Assembly: GCA_964543905.1 (NCBI GenBank)
Contig: CAZIZO010000002.1
Span: 395,972 to 459,971 of the forward strand
Origin: GCA-016699835 sp964543905
GTDB taxonomy: Bacteria > Planctomycetota > Phycisphaerae > Phycisphaerales > UBA1924
Length of the DNA: 64,000 nucleotides
Direction: 5' to 3'
A program made the position numbers and the translations under genes. The notes beneath the pieces were generated by a model. It was not told the DNA's origin. It saw nothing but the letters and a program-made list of their open reading frames with translations, and ran no database searches. This document shows, one piece after another, positions 15,892 through 27,956 of this stretch; position 1 is the stretch's first letter, and every line of letters begins with the position of its first letter.

Positions 15892-17445
15892 TTACGTCAA
15901 CACCTTCCCAACCACGTCGCTCCACAACAATAGCCGTTGCAGCACATCTTCCGCCAGCGTCGCTTCGCCCGCCGCGTCCGTGCGGACCCATCCCGTCCGA
16001 TCCAGCGCCTGCTCGGAGTCGATCGAGAGCGTTCCGATCAGCGGCAACTCGTCCACCCGCACCTCGCCCGCGTGCACCGATCGACCCAACTCAAAGATCG
16101 GCACGCTCAACATCGATCGCAGTCGCACCGGGATCCTCGCCTGCTGATCGGGCGTCATGCCCCACATCGCCGGGTCCTGCCTCGCCTGGTCGAGGTCCGC
16201 CACCGCCGGCGCCCGCGTCTCCCACGCCTGCCCGCTGCACCCGACTTCCTCGGGCAACTCCAGGAAACGATCGGGATCGTCCTCCATGCCGTACTGATAC
16301 ACGACGATCCGCGTGGCCCGTGCCGTCGGGAGCATCACGTGGCACCTTACATTCGTGGCTCCCGTGAACTCCTCAAAGTCCCGCGCAACGGCTCGCAGCA
16401 CCTCTCGCATGAGCCCCGGCTCGGCGTAGTTGGCCTGAAGTCGCTCCACCTCGTCCGTTGCCGACAGGAACTGGGGCACCTGCGTCCGAAAGAACCGGTG
16501 CACCGCCAACTCGCCGCGCCGGAAGAGGTCCCGCCGCTGGTCGAGCGTGATCCAGAAATCGGTCGCATGGATGGTCGGGTCCACCTCGACCCGCACGTGC
16601 AACAGCCCCTCCAGCAGCGAGCCGAGCAGGCGATCGCTCGCGTCGATGGAGGTGTCCAGCAGGTCCGCGCACATCTGCTTGAACGCGTAGTTCGTCTGAT
16701 CCTTGTCCTTGGGCGGGGTCACCAGGTCGAACGCCACGACCGGCGCATAGCGCTGCCGTCGCTCATGCTCGAACAGGAACACCGGGAGGTTGCTCGCCAA
16801 CCCACCGTCCACGAGGTACCGCCCGCCCATCGGGACGGGCTTGAACACGAACGGGTACGAGATCGACGCCCGCACCGCGTCCGCGACCGGCATCGAGGGC
16901 GAGTGGATCGCGTCGAACACCTCCGGAGCGTGGCTGCGCAGGTCCGAAGCCACAATCTTGAGTGGAGCGCATCCGGCATCCGCCAGGTCGCCGAACCGGA
17001 TCGGGTCCGCGTGGCGGAGCGACGGCACCTTCAGGCGGATCTTGCGAAGCACAAACTCCTTCAAGCGATGCCCGTCGTAGAGGCCCAGGTCCTTGAGCAG
17101 GGGCGCCAGGACGGGCTTGGACCCGCGGAGCGCGCGGAGGATGTCGAAGAACGAGCCCACGCCGCCCGACAGGTCGAGCCGCGCGTTCTTCGCGATGAAC
17201 GCTTTCAACTCGTTGAGGCGAGTGCCGTCGTCGTCGAGGAACTTGTGGAACTCGATCTCCTCGGTGCAGATCTGCTCCAGGTCCTGTCCGGTGTATCCGA
17301 CGGCGGCGAGTGTGGCGATGATGCTGCCGGCGGAGGTGCCGCCGTAGGCGATGAAGTCGATGCCGATCTCCGCCGCCGCCTTGAGGCAGCCGGCGAGCGC
17401 CGCGCCCTTCACCCCCCCGCCGTCCAGGATCGCATACGCCTGCAT
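15892..17445 (-). CDS. patatin-like phospholipase with C-terminal GAF-like domain
   Basis: Residues 1-~330 are a patatin-type lipid acyl hydrolase: oxyanion loop DGGGVKG (8-14), nucleophile Ser38 in GGTSAGS, and catalytic Asp in YLVDGGLASNLPVF. Residues ~365-517 look like a GAF domain: CSGQAWETRAPAVADL, RIPVRLRSMLSVPIFELG, then a hinge to IGTLSIDSEQAL. GAF domains bind small ligands or sense redox and light signals, so this may be a ligand-controlled lipase; that is inference. Start ATG 17445 with GGGAGG upstream. No signal peptide, so cytoplasmic. No cyclic-nucleotide synthase or other defence gene is adjacent. The patatin call is firm; the GAF call is moderate. Confidence 0.85.
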   Translation of the reverse strand: MQAYAILDGGGVKGAALAGCLKAAAEIGIDFIAYGGTSAGSIIATLAAVGYTGQDLEQICTEEIEFHKFLDDDGTRLNELKAFIAKNARLDLSGGVGSFFDILRALRGSKPVLAPLLKDLGLYDGHRLKEFVLRKIRLKVPSLRHADPIRFGDLADAGCAPLKIVASDLRSHAPEVFDAIHSPSMPVADAVRASISYPFVFKPVPMGGRYLVDGGLASNLPVFLFEHERRQRYAPVVAFDLVTPPKDKDQTNYAFKQMCADLLDTSIDASDRLLGSLLEGLLHVRVEVDPTIHATDFWITLDQRRDLFRRGELAVHRFFRTQVPQFLSATDEVERLQANYAEPGLMREVLRAVARDFEEFTGATNVRCHVMLPTARATRIVVYQYGMEDDPDRFLELPEEVGCSGQAWETRAPAVADLDQARQDPAMWGMTPDQQARIPVRLRSMLSVPIFELGRSVHAGEVRVDELPLIGTLSIDSEQALDRTGWVRTDAAGEATLAEDVLQRLLLWSDVVGKVLT

Positions 17446-17621
17446 GCAGAGCCCTCCCAGTGCGCGGAAGTTAGGCCGTCGGCGTCAAGGCCGCAAGCAA
17501 GATCGGGAGGACTTTTTCGCAGTGACGTGGTTTGTGCGCGCGCGGAGCGTCACTGCGCGAAGAAACTGGTGGGGGGCCTGGGCAGAGAAACAACTCACGC
17601 GGTGGATGACAGGCCGGGCAC

Positions 17622-17872
17622 TCACAAGGCAACGACGGATTCCTTGATCCTCGCGGCGACCGACTCCCACCCTTCTCGATTCTGGGGGGTGTCTGCGAAT
17701 GAGAGCGGCGTACCGATCCTGATCGTGATCTTTGTGGGGACGGGCACCACGCTCGCGGGCCGCAGCGCCTCAAAGCACCCGACCAATCGGCAGGGCACCA
17801 CGGGCACGCTCGTGCCCGCGACCATCATGCCGATGCCGGGCTTGAAGGGGAGGGGGTTGCCGTCGCGGGTCT
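17622..17872 (-). pseudogene. plsC: plsC remnant (C-terminal third only)
   Basis: The minus strand encodes TRDGNPLPFKPGIGMMVAGT, then SVPVVPCRLVGCFEALRP and a tail ending in RIKESVVAL. This is the C-terminal part of a 1-acyl-glycerol-3-phosphate acyltransferase, including motif IV (VPVVPC). The catalytic HxxxxD and the FPEG motif are missing. Upstream the frame runs straight into the last codons of the dockerin gene, whose stop is at 17873-17875. The 5' two-thirds of plsC were therefore replaced at that point. It cannot be an active enzyme. Confidence 0.75.
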
Positions 17873-20323
17873 TCAGCAGCCGGCCTCAAAGTGGCTGAGG
17901 AAGAAGAGCAAGTCTTCGATCGTCACGCCTCCATCCGGAGTTCCGGTCCCGGACCCATCGTCCAAGTCGGCGCTTGCCGTACCGAGTTCGAATATGTCGA
18001 GGTAGTACAGCAGGTCATCGATGGTCACGCCGCCGTCGGCGTTCCCGCTCATCGTGGCGTCATCGACGTCTGCCGGGCATTGTCCCTCAAAGGTGCGCAT
18101 GCAGGCAGGATCGCCAGGTTGGTTCAGGTGGCCGTCGGCATCGCAATCCAGGTCGACGTCAAACTCAAACGCGCCGCCCAAGAAATGCACCACACCTTCG
18201 ATGATCTCGGTCGCGATCGGCCGTGGCGGGTTCAGGTAGGTGCCCGCGCATCGCAAGAGAGGGACACCCTCGGCGTCGAGCGCGGGAAGAACGCGGTAGT
18301 GCCCTGCCGCGAGCATGCGGACGTCGCTGTCGGCGATATAGCCTCCGACGCGAACGATCCGAGGGCTCAGCGAATCCGCCTGCCCACCCACGGCGGCGTA
18401 ATACCTCGGTGCAACGTCCACCCACAGCGTCGAGCCGCTGGGCTGCTGCTGCAACCTCACGACCGGTGTGAAGATCGACTCCGCGGCGCTCACGAGCGGA
18501 CCATAGAACTTCAGCCGCAACTCCTGCCGACGAGAGTTGTTTCCGACGGGGCAGAACTCGCTCTGGAGTACTTCTCCCGCATCATCGTCGCTTGTGTATG
18601 ACGTCCATGCCACGTCAGCCCGGTGCATGGCGTAGGGGACCACTCCAACCGATCCGCCGCCGAACTCGATCGAGGCCTGCGCATAGTGCGGGCGCGGAGT
18701 CATAGTCTGGTTGAAGCTCACCACGACATCGTCGAGCCAAGCCGGAGGTACGAAGCCACAAACTGGATCGTTATTGATATAAGCAGAGGATCCGATGATG
18801 ACTTGCCCTTCGAGCCCGCCATTGTCGAGGATGTCCAGACGATTCGCCAACTCCTGCCCGATGCGTACGACGGAAGCCGGAGGGACCGATGTCAGGTACA
18901 TCCCTCGGGGAGCGCCGGTGTGATCGATCAGTGAGCCGGCGATCTCGATGCGATCGAACGCGTCGACGAGGAAGGAGCCCTCAAAGTTGCCATAGGTGAC
19001 ATCCGGGCGATTGCACGGGTCCGTGCCCACGATCAGTTCGGCGAGGTCCACGAACGTATCGGACGAGCCGCGCAAAAGACCGACGAAGCCTTCACATTGC
19101 AACGAACCGATCGCGTCCGCACGAACCTCAATCTCGAAACTGTCGTTCGGCTCTGAAGTGGTCGCGCGTTGGAAGACAAGTTCACCGATGCTGGGCGCTT
19201 CGATCTTCATGGGCCATTCCGCCGACGGTCCACCCGCGATGTCGCCTGTGATCGTGATCTTGGTGATCGCGCCGGTGGAGGTGATGTCGTCGCTGAGGTC
19301 GCCATGGATGACAATGCCTTCCGCTGCGGTCACGCTGCCCACCGAAATGGGTGAGGCAACCTGGGTCTCGACGACGATGGGCGCGCTGACCGTGCCCGAG
19401 ATGTTGATCCCGGGCGTGCTGCTCAGCACGTTTCCAACACTGCCAACGTGCACGCTCTTGCTCAGGCTCGCGGCACGCAGTTCGAGCAGATCGCCGGAGG
19501 CGTTGTTGTCGGAGTCGGTGTCGATCTCGGCGTCGATGGGCTAGAGGACGTTGTTCTCGTCGCGGGCGATGAGCGTTCCGATGCCGTCGGTCGCCGCGAT
19601 CTTCTGGCCGGTGGGGAGGGTGATGGGGCCGCGAACACGAAGGTCGTTGATCGTTCCGGCGGATGAGATGACGGGTCCGAAGACGCCACGCCCGGCGATT
19701 CCGTTTTGTGCGCCGACGAGCATCCGATTCACGAAACCACCGACTTCGAACTTGCCCGTCGTTGTGATCGAGCGGCCGATGTCGGCGGCACCGATGACAA
19801 ACTCCGAACTCACCGTTGAAGTCGCGAGGACGAAGCCCGCAACGTCCCGCCCCACGATCAGCCGTGGGATGCGATCCGATTCGATGGCGATGCCCTCTTG
19901 ACCTTGCGGATGCCCGATCAGGTCGCGGGCCACCGCCGCCGACACGCGCAGAACCCCCGTCAGATTCTGAAGCGACCCGGGATCAATTCGCAGCCCAGAC
20001 CAGTCACGGCAGGCGTTTGCCAAAGAGGACTGATGATCTGGAACCACGAAGTCTGCCGGAATGCCCGGGTTTGCCACCACAACATGCACGGGAAAACTCG
20101 AATAGCCCGAGGCGGTGATCGGCCCGATGTCCACGTCGGTCGAATCCGCCCACACGTACACGAGGGTCCGCGACGAAGTGAGTTCGATCGGGACCGCCGC
20201 CCCAGGGGCCAGGGTCGGGAGTTCGCCAGGCAAGTCGTTGACCCAGCGATGCACGACCGATTGCGCGAGCGACAGCGAAACGACTACGAACGAAGCCGCG
20301 ACTCCGAAGATCGACCTTGGCAT
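17873..20323 (-). pseudogene. GC-type dockerin secreted protein with in-frame TAG
   Basis: One reading frame of 816 sense codons plus a single internal TAG (19541-19543, codon 261). Start ATG 20323 has an ideal AGGAGG seven bases upstream; signal peptide FGVAASFVVVSLSLAQS. The body is beta-rich (GRDVAGFVLATSTVSS, ITITGDIAGG), compatible with a beta-helix surface protein. The C-terminus from CPADVDDATMSG onward holds the two dockerin-like repeats and ends FEAGC. The frame is open on both sides of the TAG and composition is continuous, so I read it as one gene with a nonsense mutation, sequencing error or readthrough. The only other start, a GTG at 19453, lacks a signal peptide. Confidence 0.75.
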
Positions 20324-21374
20324 GTAGAAGCCTCCTGGCGTCGGCGCCGACTTCCCCACCACGCCGAGAAGACAAGGATAGCCACTGTTCCGGGCGCGGG
20401 AATCGCGCTGGCGATTCGGAGGCCGACGGTGAATGAAGGGTCATGTCCAGAGAATCTGTAGACGAGATCGTTGTTCGGTCCGCCAACAAACTCCGTGCCT
20501 TCAATCAATCGCACGCGCACGCCGTTGAAGAAAAAAGCCTCCTCGGTCCACTCCGAGTTCGCGCCCGCGGCATCGAGCAAGCCCCAGGGCGAGACCACCG
20601 TCGGGTATGAACCGAGCGGGATCAACTGATGAGCGAAGTTCGGCAGCGCAAACCCCGCGTTCGCCTGGTTCAGCGGGCTGCCGTTGGGGTAGCCCGGAGG
20701 TGGACCGTAGATCAGCGGCGTGTCGGTGCCGTTGGGTTGGAGCCACCATCGTCCGGCACCGTTGTTTGCGTTTGGTACAAAGTGCACAGATTTGAGCCAT
20801 TCATCGAAGGACGGAATCCAGTATCGAGCGCCGGGGCTGCGGGTGAGTTGGTCGGTGAAGTTCGGCCCGTCGTAGCCAAAGGTGCGGGTGTCGTACGCGC
20901 CGTTCTCGATCGCCGAGTGGGCGGACGACTTGCCGTTGTGCAGCCAGTTGCAAAGTCGGGCCGCCGTGCGCCAGTCAATCCCACCCACGGGCACCATGCC
21001 GGATTTGGAATGTCCGTCCGAAGGCGCAGTTGCTCGCCTGGGCTGTGATAGTCCGGATCGCGTTCCGCGCCGCGGAGGAGGTTGCCGGGGAGAATCAGTT
21101 CGGAAACCGGATCGGGGCGTGCGCGGAATGTGTTGTAGAACTCCATCCACTGAGAAGTCGTGACTTCAAACCGACCGATTCGGTATTCGTATGCCACCGA
21201 CCCGCGTCCTCGCACACGCTGCATTGGGTCTGGCCCGTCATGCGCCGGGTTATTGACCGCGCCGATGGTGACCCAGTCAATCCCATCGGGGCCGACTTGG
21301 GCGTGGACCATCGCCCGGCCCGAGAACAGCGCCACCATCGCGCACGCCGCCGCCGTTCGAACATGGGAGTTCAT
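20284..21374 (-). pseudogene. FGE/SUMF1-like secreted protein, frameshifted
   Basis: Starts at ATG 21374 with a signal peptide (ACAMVALFSGRAMVHAQ) and runs VGPDGIDWVTIGAVNNPAH, YEYRIGRFEVTTSQWMEFYN, in one frame to about 21010. It then continues in another frame with SGMVPVGGIDWRTAARLCNW, FGYDGPNFTDQLTRSPGARY, IPSFDEWLKSVHF and LLDAAGANSEWTEE. Together these are a full formylglycine-generating-enzyme-like domain, split by an apparent one-base deletion near 21000-21012. The C-terminus (IPAPGTVAILVFSAWW then SRRRR) resembles a PEP-CTERM sorting signal. Its last 40 bases overlap the start of the dockerin gene. Either a pseudogene or a sequence error. Confidence 0.75.
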
Positions 21375-21476
21375 ACCTTCAGTATGCAGCACGATTCGCG
21401 CTTTGCAAGGAAAGAAGAGAGATGGACGGCAAGTGGTCGCTCGCGTTCGCGGGGCGTACGGCCCGTACCATCGCCC

Positions 21477-23783
<2,307 letters not shown>

Positions 23784-23903
23784 ACTCCACGGCAACTCCA
23801 AGCGATGAGAAGGGGGTCCGTGGAGCCACTGGGTCGGCCGCCCAGGGATGACCAAGGACGAACTGGTTGAAATGACGATTTCAACCGCAGAAGGGGCAGG
23901 ACT

Positions 23904-26054
23904 ATGAGAATGGAGCAGACCGTTCGTCGGTGGTTCGGCATGGGTGTCGGGTCGATCTGCGCGAGTGCCGCTCTTTCCGGGGGGGCATTCGGGCAGGTGA
24001 TTCAGGACGTTGGTCTCCTTCCGGGGGGGACCATCTCCGAGATCCGTGGGTTGAGCCAAGACGGCTCGATCGCCGCCGGCATGGCGAACACCACCGGCGG
24101 GGTGTGGCGTGCCGTGCGTTGGACGACGTCGGGGGGGCTGACCAGCCTCGGGACGCTCTACAACTCGTCCAGGGGATATGCCATCAACTCCGACGGCACG
24201 GTGATCGTGGGGGAGACGACGGTCCCCTCGGGGGCCACACAGGCGTTTCGCTGGACAAGCACGGGCGGGATGAGCGCACTCCCAACGCTTCCCGGGGGAG
24301 TCACCGCCGTTGCATTCCGATGCAGCGCCGACGGCAACACCGTCGTCGGGTACGCCAACACCAGCACCAACGTCTTCCACGCGTTCCGCTGGACCACCAC
24401 GGGCGGCCTTCAAGACATCAACTCGTCCATCCCGGGCGCGATCTCCTATGCCTACGGCGTCGACTGGTCGGGCAGTGTCATCACGGGGCTTCTCCGCCTG
24501 CCCAGCACCCCCGACCGCCTCTTCCGTTGGACGCCTTCCACCGGCATGCAAGACCTCGGGGGACTTCCGGGTTCGGCCCAGTCTTTTGGATGGGCCGTCA
24601 GCGGCACCGGCAACGCGCTCACCGGGGCGAGCCAGCAGCCGGCCGACGGCATGCATGTCGTGCGTTGGACCCAGCCCGCAGGTCTCCAAGACCTTGGGGG
24701 TGGGGGCATGGAGGGGCGTGCCATGAACTCCGACGGCACCATCGTCGTCGGCAACCAGGGGTCGGGCGCGTTCATCCACTCCCAGTTTGCCGGGACGCTT
24801 GATCTCACCCAGTTCTTGACGCTTCGCGGCGCGAACACCCTCGGCTGGACCCTCACCCAGTGCTGGGCCATCAGCCCCGACGGCACGGCGCTCGCGGGCA
24901 TCGGGCACAACGCGCTCGGCACCAACCGCGGATGGGTGGTTCGGAATCTTCCCTGCCTCCAGGGGCCGATCCTCTTCAGCGGCGCGCCGAACCAATCTGT
25001 TTGCCAGGGGGACACGGTCACCTTCTCCGTCAGCGCGGGCGGCACCAACACCGGCACCCTCTCCTACCAGTGGAATGGGCCATTCGGGCCCGTCGTCAAC
25101 GGCGTGACGCCCAGCGGGTCCTTCGTCAGCGGCGCTGGCACCAACTCCATCACCATCTCCAATGTCCAGCCCGCCGATGCCGGGTATTACAGTTACGTCA
25201 TCTCCAACTGGTGCGGCTACGTCTCCTCCGGGCCGCTCCTGACCGTCACGGCGCCGCCCACCATCGTGAACGAGCCCAACCCCACCTCCGTCTGCCTTGG
25301 TGGCACGGCCGTCTTCTCCATGAGCGCCGGTGGCGGCGGGCCTTTCGCGTACCAATGGGAGCGCCACCAGTATCTCGGCCCGGTCAACGTCTTTGTCCCC
25401 ATCAGTGACGGACCTTCCGGCTTCGGCTCGATCTATTCCGGCGCGTTGACCCCCACCCTCACCATCTCCAACGTCGGCACGTACGACCTCGACCGCTATC
25501 GGTGCCGGGTCACGGGCCCCTGCGGGGTCGCGGCCACGGCGCGCGTGCCCCTCACCCAGATCCAGGCCCCGGTCTTCACGACCCATCCGCCGCTGTACAC
25601 CACGGCCTGCAAGGGCGGCACCTTTTCCCTCTCCGCCGCCGCGACTGGAAACCCGGGCATCCAATACATCTGGGCCAAGGACAACACTCTCCTCTTTGAC
25701 GGCACATCCTGCGGTTCGACCATCTCCGGCTCGGGCACCCAGACCCTGACCGTCTCCAACGCCTCCGGTGCCGACAGCGGCGTCTACCAGTGCTATGCCT
25801 ACGGCACGTGCGAGTGGACCCTCAGCCTCGGCGGGCTCGTCGCCGTCTGCGTTGCCGACGTGGACGACGGCAGCAACACCGGCACGTGCGATGGGGGTGT
25901 CACCATCGACGATCTCCTGTACTTCATGAACTTGGTCGAGATCGGCGATCCGACGGGCGACATCGACGACGGCTCATTCACGGGCACGCCCGATTGCGGC
26001 GTCACCATCGACGACTTGCTCTACTACCTGTACCTGTTCGAGAACGGCTGCTGA
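23904..26054 (+). CDS. GC-type dockerin protein with HAF and Ig-like repeats
   Basis: 716-residue secreted protein from ATG 23904; signal peptide to ~31 (GSICASAALSGGAFGQ). Residues ~35-330 are about six HAF-type repeats, each with a SxDGxxxVG core and a FRWTxxxGG end (QAFRWTSTGGMSALPTLPGG). Residues ~340-640 form three Ig-like domains with paired Cys (VCQGDTVTFSVSAGG, VCLGGTAVFSMSAGG, ACKGGTFSLSAAATG). The dockerin module is CVADVDDGSNTGTCDGG and DIDDGSFTGTPDCGVTIDDL, ending FENGC. Two extra Cys (TCDGG, PDCG) distinguish it from the other copies. Convergent with terC across the stem-loop at 26096. Function unknown; probably exposed on the cell surface. Confidence 0.87.
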   Translation: MRMEQTVRRWFGMGVGSICASAALSGGAFGQVIQDVGLLPGGTISEIRGLSQDGSIAAGMANTTGGVWRAVRWTTSGGLTSLGTLYNSSRGYAINSDGTVIVGETTVPSGATQAFRWTSTGGMSALPTLPGGVTAVAFRCSADGNTVVGYANTSTNVFHAFRWTTTGGLQDINSSIPGAISYAYGVDWSGSVITGLLRLPSTPDRLFRWTPSTGMQDLGGLPGSAQSFGWAVSGTGNALTGASQQPADGMHVVRWTQPAGLQDLGGGGMEGRAMNSDGTIVVGNQGSGAFIHSQFAGTLDLTQFLTLRGANTLGWTLTQCWAISPDGTALAGIGHNALGTNRGWVVRNLPCLQGPILFSGAPNQSVCQGDTVTFSVSAGGTNTGTLSYQWNGPFGPVVNGVTPSGSFVSGAGTNSITISNVQPADAGYYSYVISNWCGYVSSGPLLTVTAPPTIVNEPNPTSVCLGGTAVFSMSAGGGGPFAYQWERHQYLGPVNVFVPISDGPSGFGSIYSGALTPTLTISNVGTYDLDRYRCRVTGPCGVAATARVPLTQIQAPVFTTHPPLYTTACKGGTFSLSAAATGNPGIQYIWAKDNTLLFDGTSCGSTISGSGTQTLTVSNASGADSGVYQCYAYGTCEWTLSLGGLVAVCVADVDDGSNTGTCDGGVTIDDLLYFMNLVEIGDPTGDIDDGSFTGTPDCGVTIDDLLYYLYLFENGC

Positions 26055-26095
26055 TCGCCTGTCGAGCGGGCTCCGGGCACCACGCGCCTCCCCTC

Positions 26096-26133
26096 CGGCG
26101 GCGACGTCTCGGCTTCGGCCGGGGCGTCGCCGC
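26096..26133. terminator. strong stem-loop between converging genes
   Basis: GGCGGCGACG (26096-26105) pairs perfectly with CGTCGCCGCC (26124-26133); inside, CGGC/GCCG can pair too. It sits between the stop of the dockerin gene (26054) and the stop of terC (26156), so it can end transcription from either side. No T-run is visible, so factor-independent termination is uncertain. Confidence 0.6.
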
Positions 26134-26155
26134 CTGCTTCGCGGCGCCGTGCCGG

Positions 26156-26887
<732 letters not shown>

Positions 26888-26944
26888 GGGTTGTGGTCGC
26901 GGAGTGTGGCTGAGACAAGAAGAGCACGGAAACACGGAGGGTGG

Positions 26945-27805
26945 TCACCGTCGACACCGAATCATCGTCTGCGTCGTTGAGGGCAAGGCCTCGAACGACG
27001 CGAACCCGGCGGCGAGGCATTGATCGCGGAGCCAGGCGAGTTCGTAGGCGACGGCGGCTTCGGGGTAGCGGCGATCTTCGACGTGCGCCGCGCCCTCGCG
27101 ATGCAGGAAACTCCATCGGCTGCCGGGGGAGCGATCGACGTGTTCGAGGCAGAACGTCGAGTAGTGCATCCACCCTCCGGGGCGGAGCGTCCGCGCCGAT
27201 TCCCGCAGATAGCCGACAAAGTCTCCTTCCAACAAGTGTGAAAAGAGCGAGTTGGCAAAAACAAAGTCCTGCGATCCGTCGGGCAGCGGCAGCGCGAGCC
27301 CCGCCGCCGGTCCGTCTCCTCTCGTGGGCACCGCGGCCCGGCGGGGGTTGTACGTGCGGCTGTACACCTCAACCTTGTGGAATCGGAATCGATCCGCCGG
27401 AAAGTGCGCTCGGCACCACTCCAGCATCTCGTGGTCCACGTCCACGCCGAAGTACGTCCCCTGAAACGTCCGGTCATGGAACCAGTAGTCGCGGAGCGCC
27501 ATCGCGAAGCGTCCGCACCCGCATCCCAGGTCCACGATACTCGACGAAAGGCCGACATGTCCGGCGGCGATGGCGTCGAGCCAGAAGTTGATGGGAAGCA
27601 GGCGGAACTGGGTGCCGTTGAACAGCAGGCGATTTCCCACCCCGACCCGGATCCGAAGGTGGTTCGGGGGTAGCCCCCGCAACTCTCGATAGGGATACGA
27701 CACGGCCCGATCGAGCACGTTCAGCGGCCACATCAACACCTTCACCCGCGAGAGGGCGGGGATGGCGGGCACGAGGCGGCGGATGGTGCGGTCGGCGATC
27801 GGCAT
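26945..27805 (-). CDS. class I SAM-dependent methyltransferase
   Basis: 286 residues with SAM-binding motif I SIVDLGCGCGRFAMALRDYW (residues ~88-107) and acidic motif II TYFGVDVDHEMLEW. Motif IV/V follows as DFVFANSLFSHLLEGDFVGYL and LRPGGWMHYSTFC. The N-terminus (LPPNHLRIRVGVGNRLLFNG) is typical of a group of methyltransferases that act on lipids or glycans. The acceptor is unknown. A hairpin at 27859 separates it from the dockerin-protease gene upstream, so it likely has its own promoter. Confidence 0.83.
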   Translation of the reverse strand: MPIADRTIRRLVPAIPALSRVKVLMWPLNVLDRAVSYPYRELRGLPPNHLRIRVGVGNRLLFNGTQFRLLPINFWLDAIAAGHVGLSSSIVDLGCGCGRFAMALRDYWFHDRTFQGTYFGVDVDHEMLEWCRAHFPADRFRFHKVEVYSRTYNPRRAAVPTRGDGPAAGLALPLPDGSQDFVFANSLFSHLLEGDFVGYLRESARTLRPGGWMHYSTFCLEHVDRSPGSRWSFLHREGAAHVEDRRYPEAAVAYELAWLRDQCLAAGFASFEALPSTTQTMIRCRR

Positions 27806-27854
27806 GGAGCGCTGCGATCAGGATACCACCGCCTTCCCGTCGCGTCGAACAAAG

Positions 27855-27888
27855 CGAAAACCGCCCATGCCGCAGGGCATGAGCGGTT
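27855..27888 (-). terminator. rho-independent terminator (minus strand)
   Basis: On the minus strand AACCGCTCATGCCC-TGC-GGCATGGGCGGTT is followed by TTCG. The AACCGC/GCGGTT and CATGCC/GGCATG arms form a nearly perfect stem. It is 69 bases after the stop of the dockerin-protease gene and would end its transcript before the methyltransferase gene. Confidence 0.75.
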
Positions 27889-27956
27889 CGGCGTTTCGTG
27901 CGTTCCAGAAGGCCGGGCAGGGCCTTTCGACCCCGCCCGGGTAGGGCTGGGCGAAC

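Noticed and set aside
15674..16147. Plus-strand gene in the 15.5-16.1 kb gap
   Set aside because: Overlaps the patatin 3' end antisense and has no recognisable product or start.
15892..17445. CBASS-type defence operon around the patatin gene
   Set aside because: No CD-NTase or other signal synthase is adjacent; neighbours are a pseudopilin and a plsC remnant.
19454..19540. Separate gene starting at GTG 19453
   Set aside because: No signal peptide or ribosome binding site; the frame and composition continue from the upstream part, so one interrupted gene is more likely.
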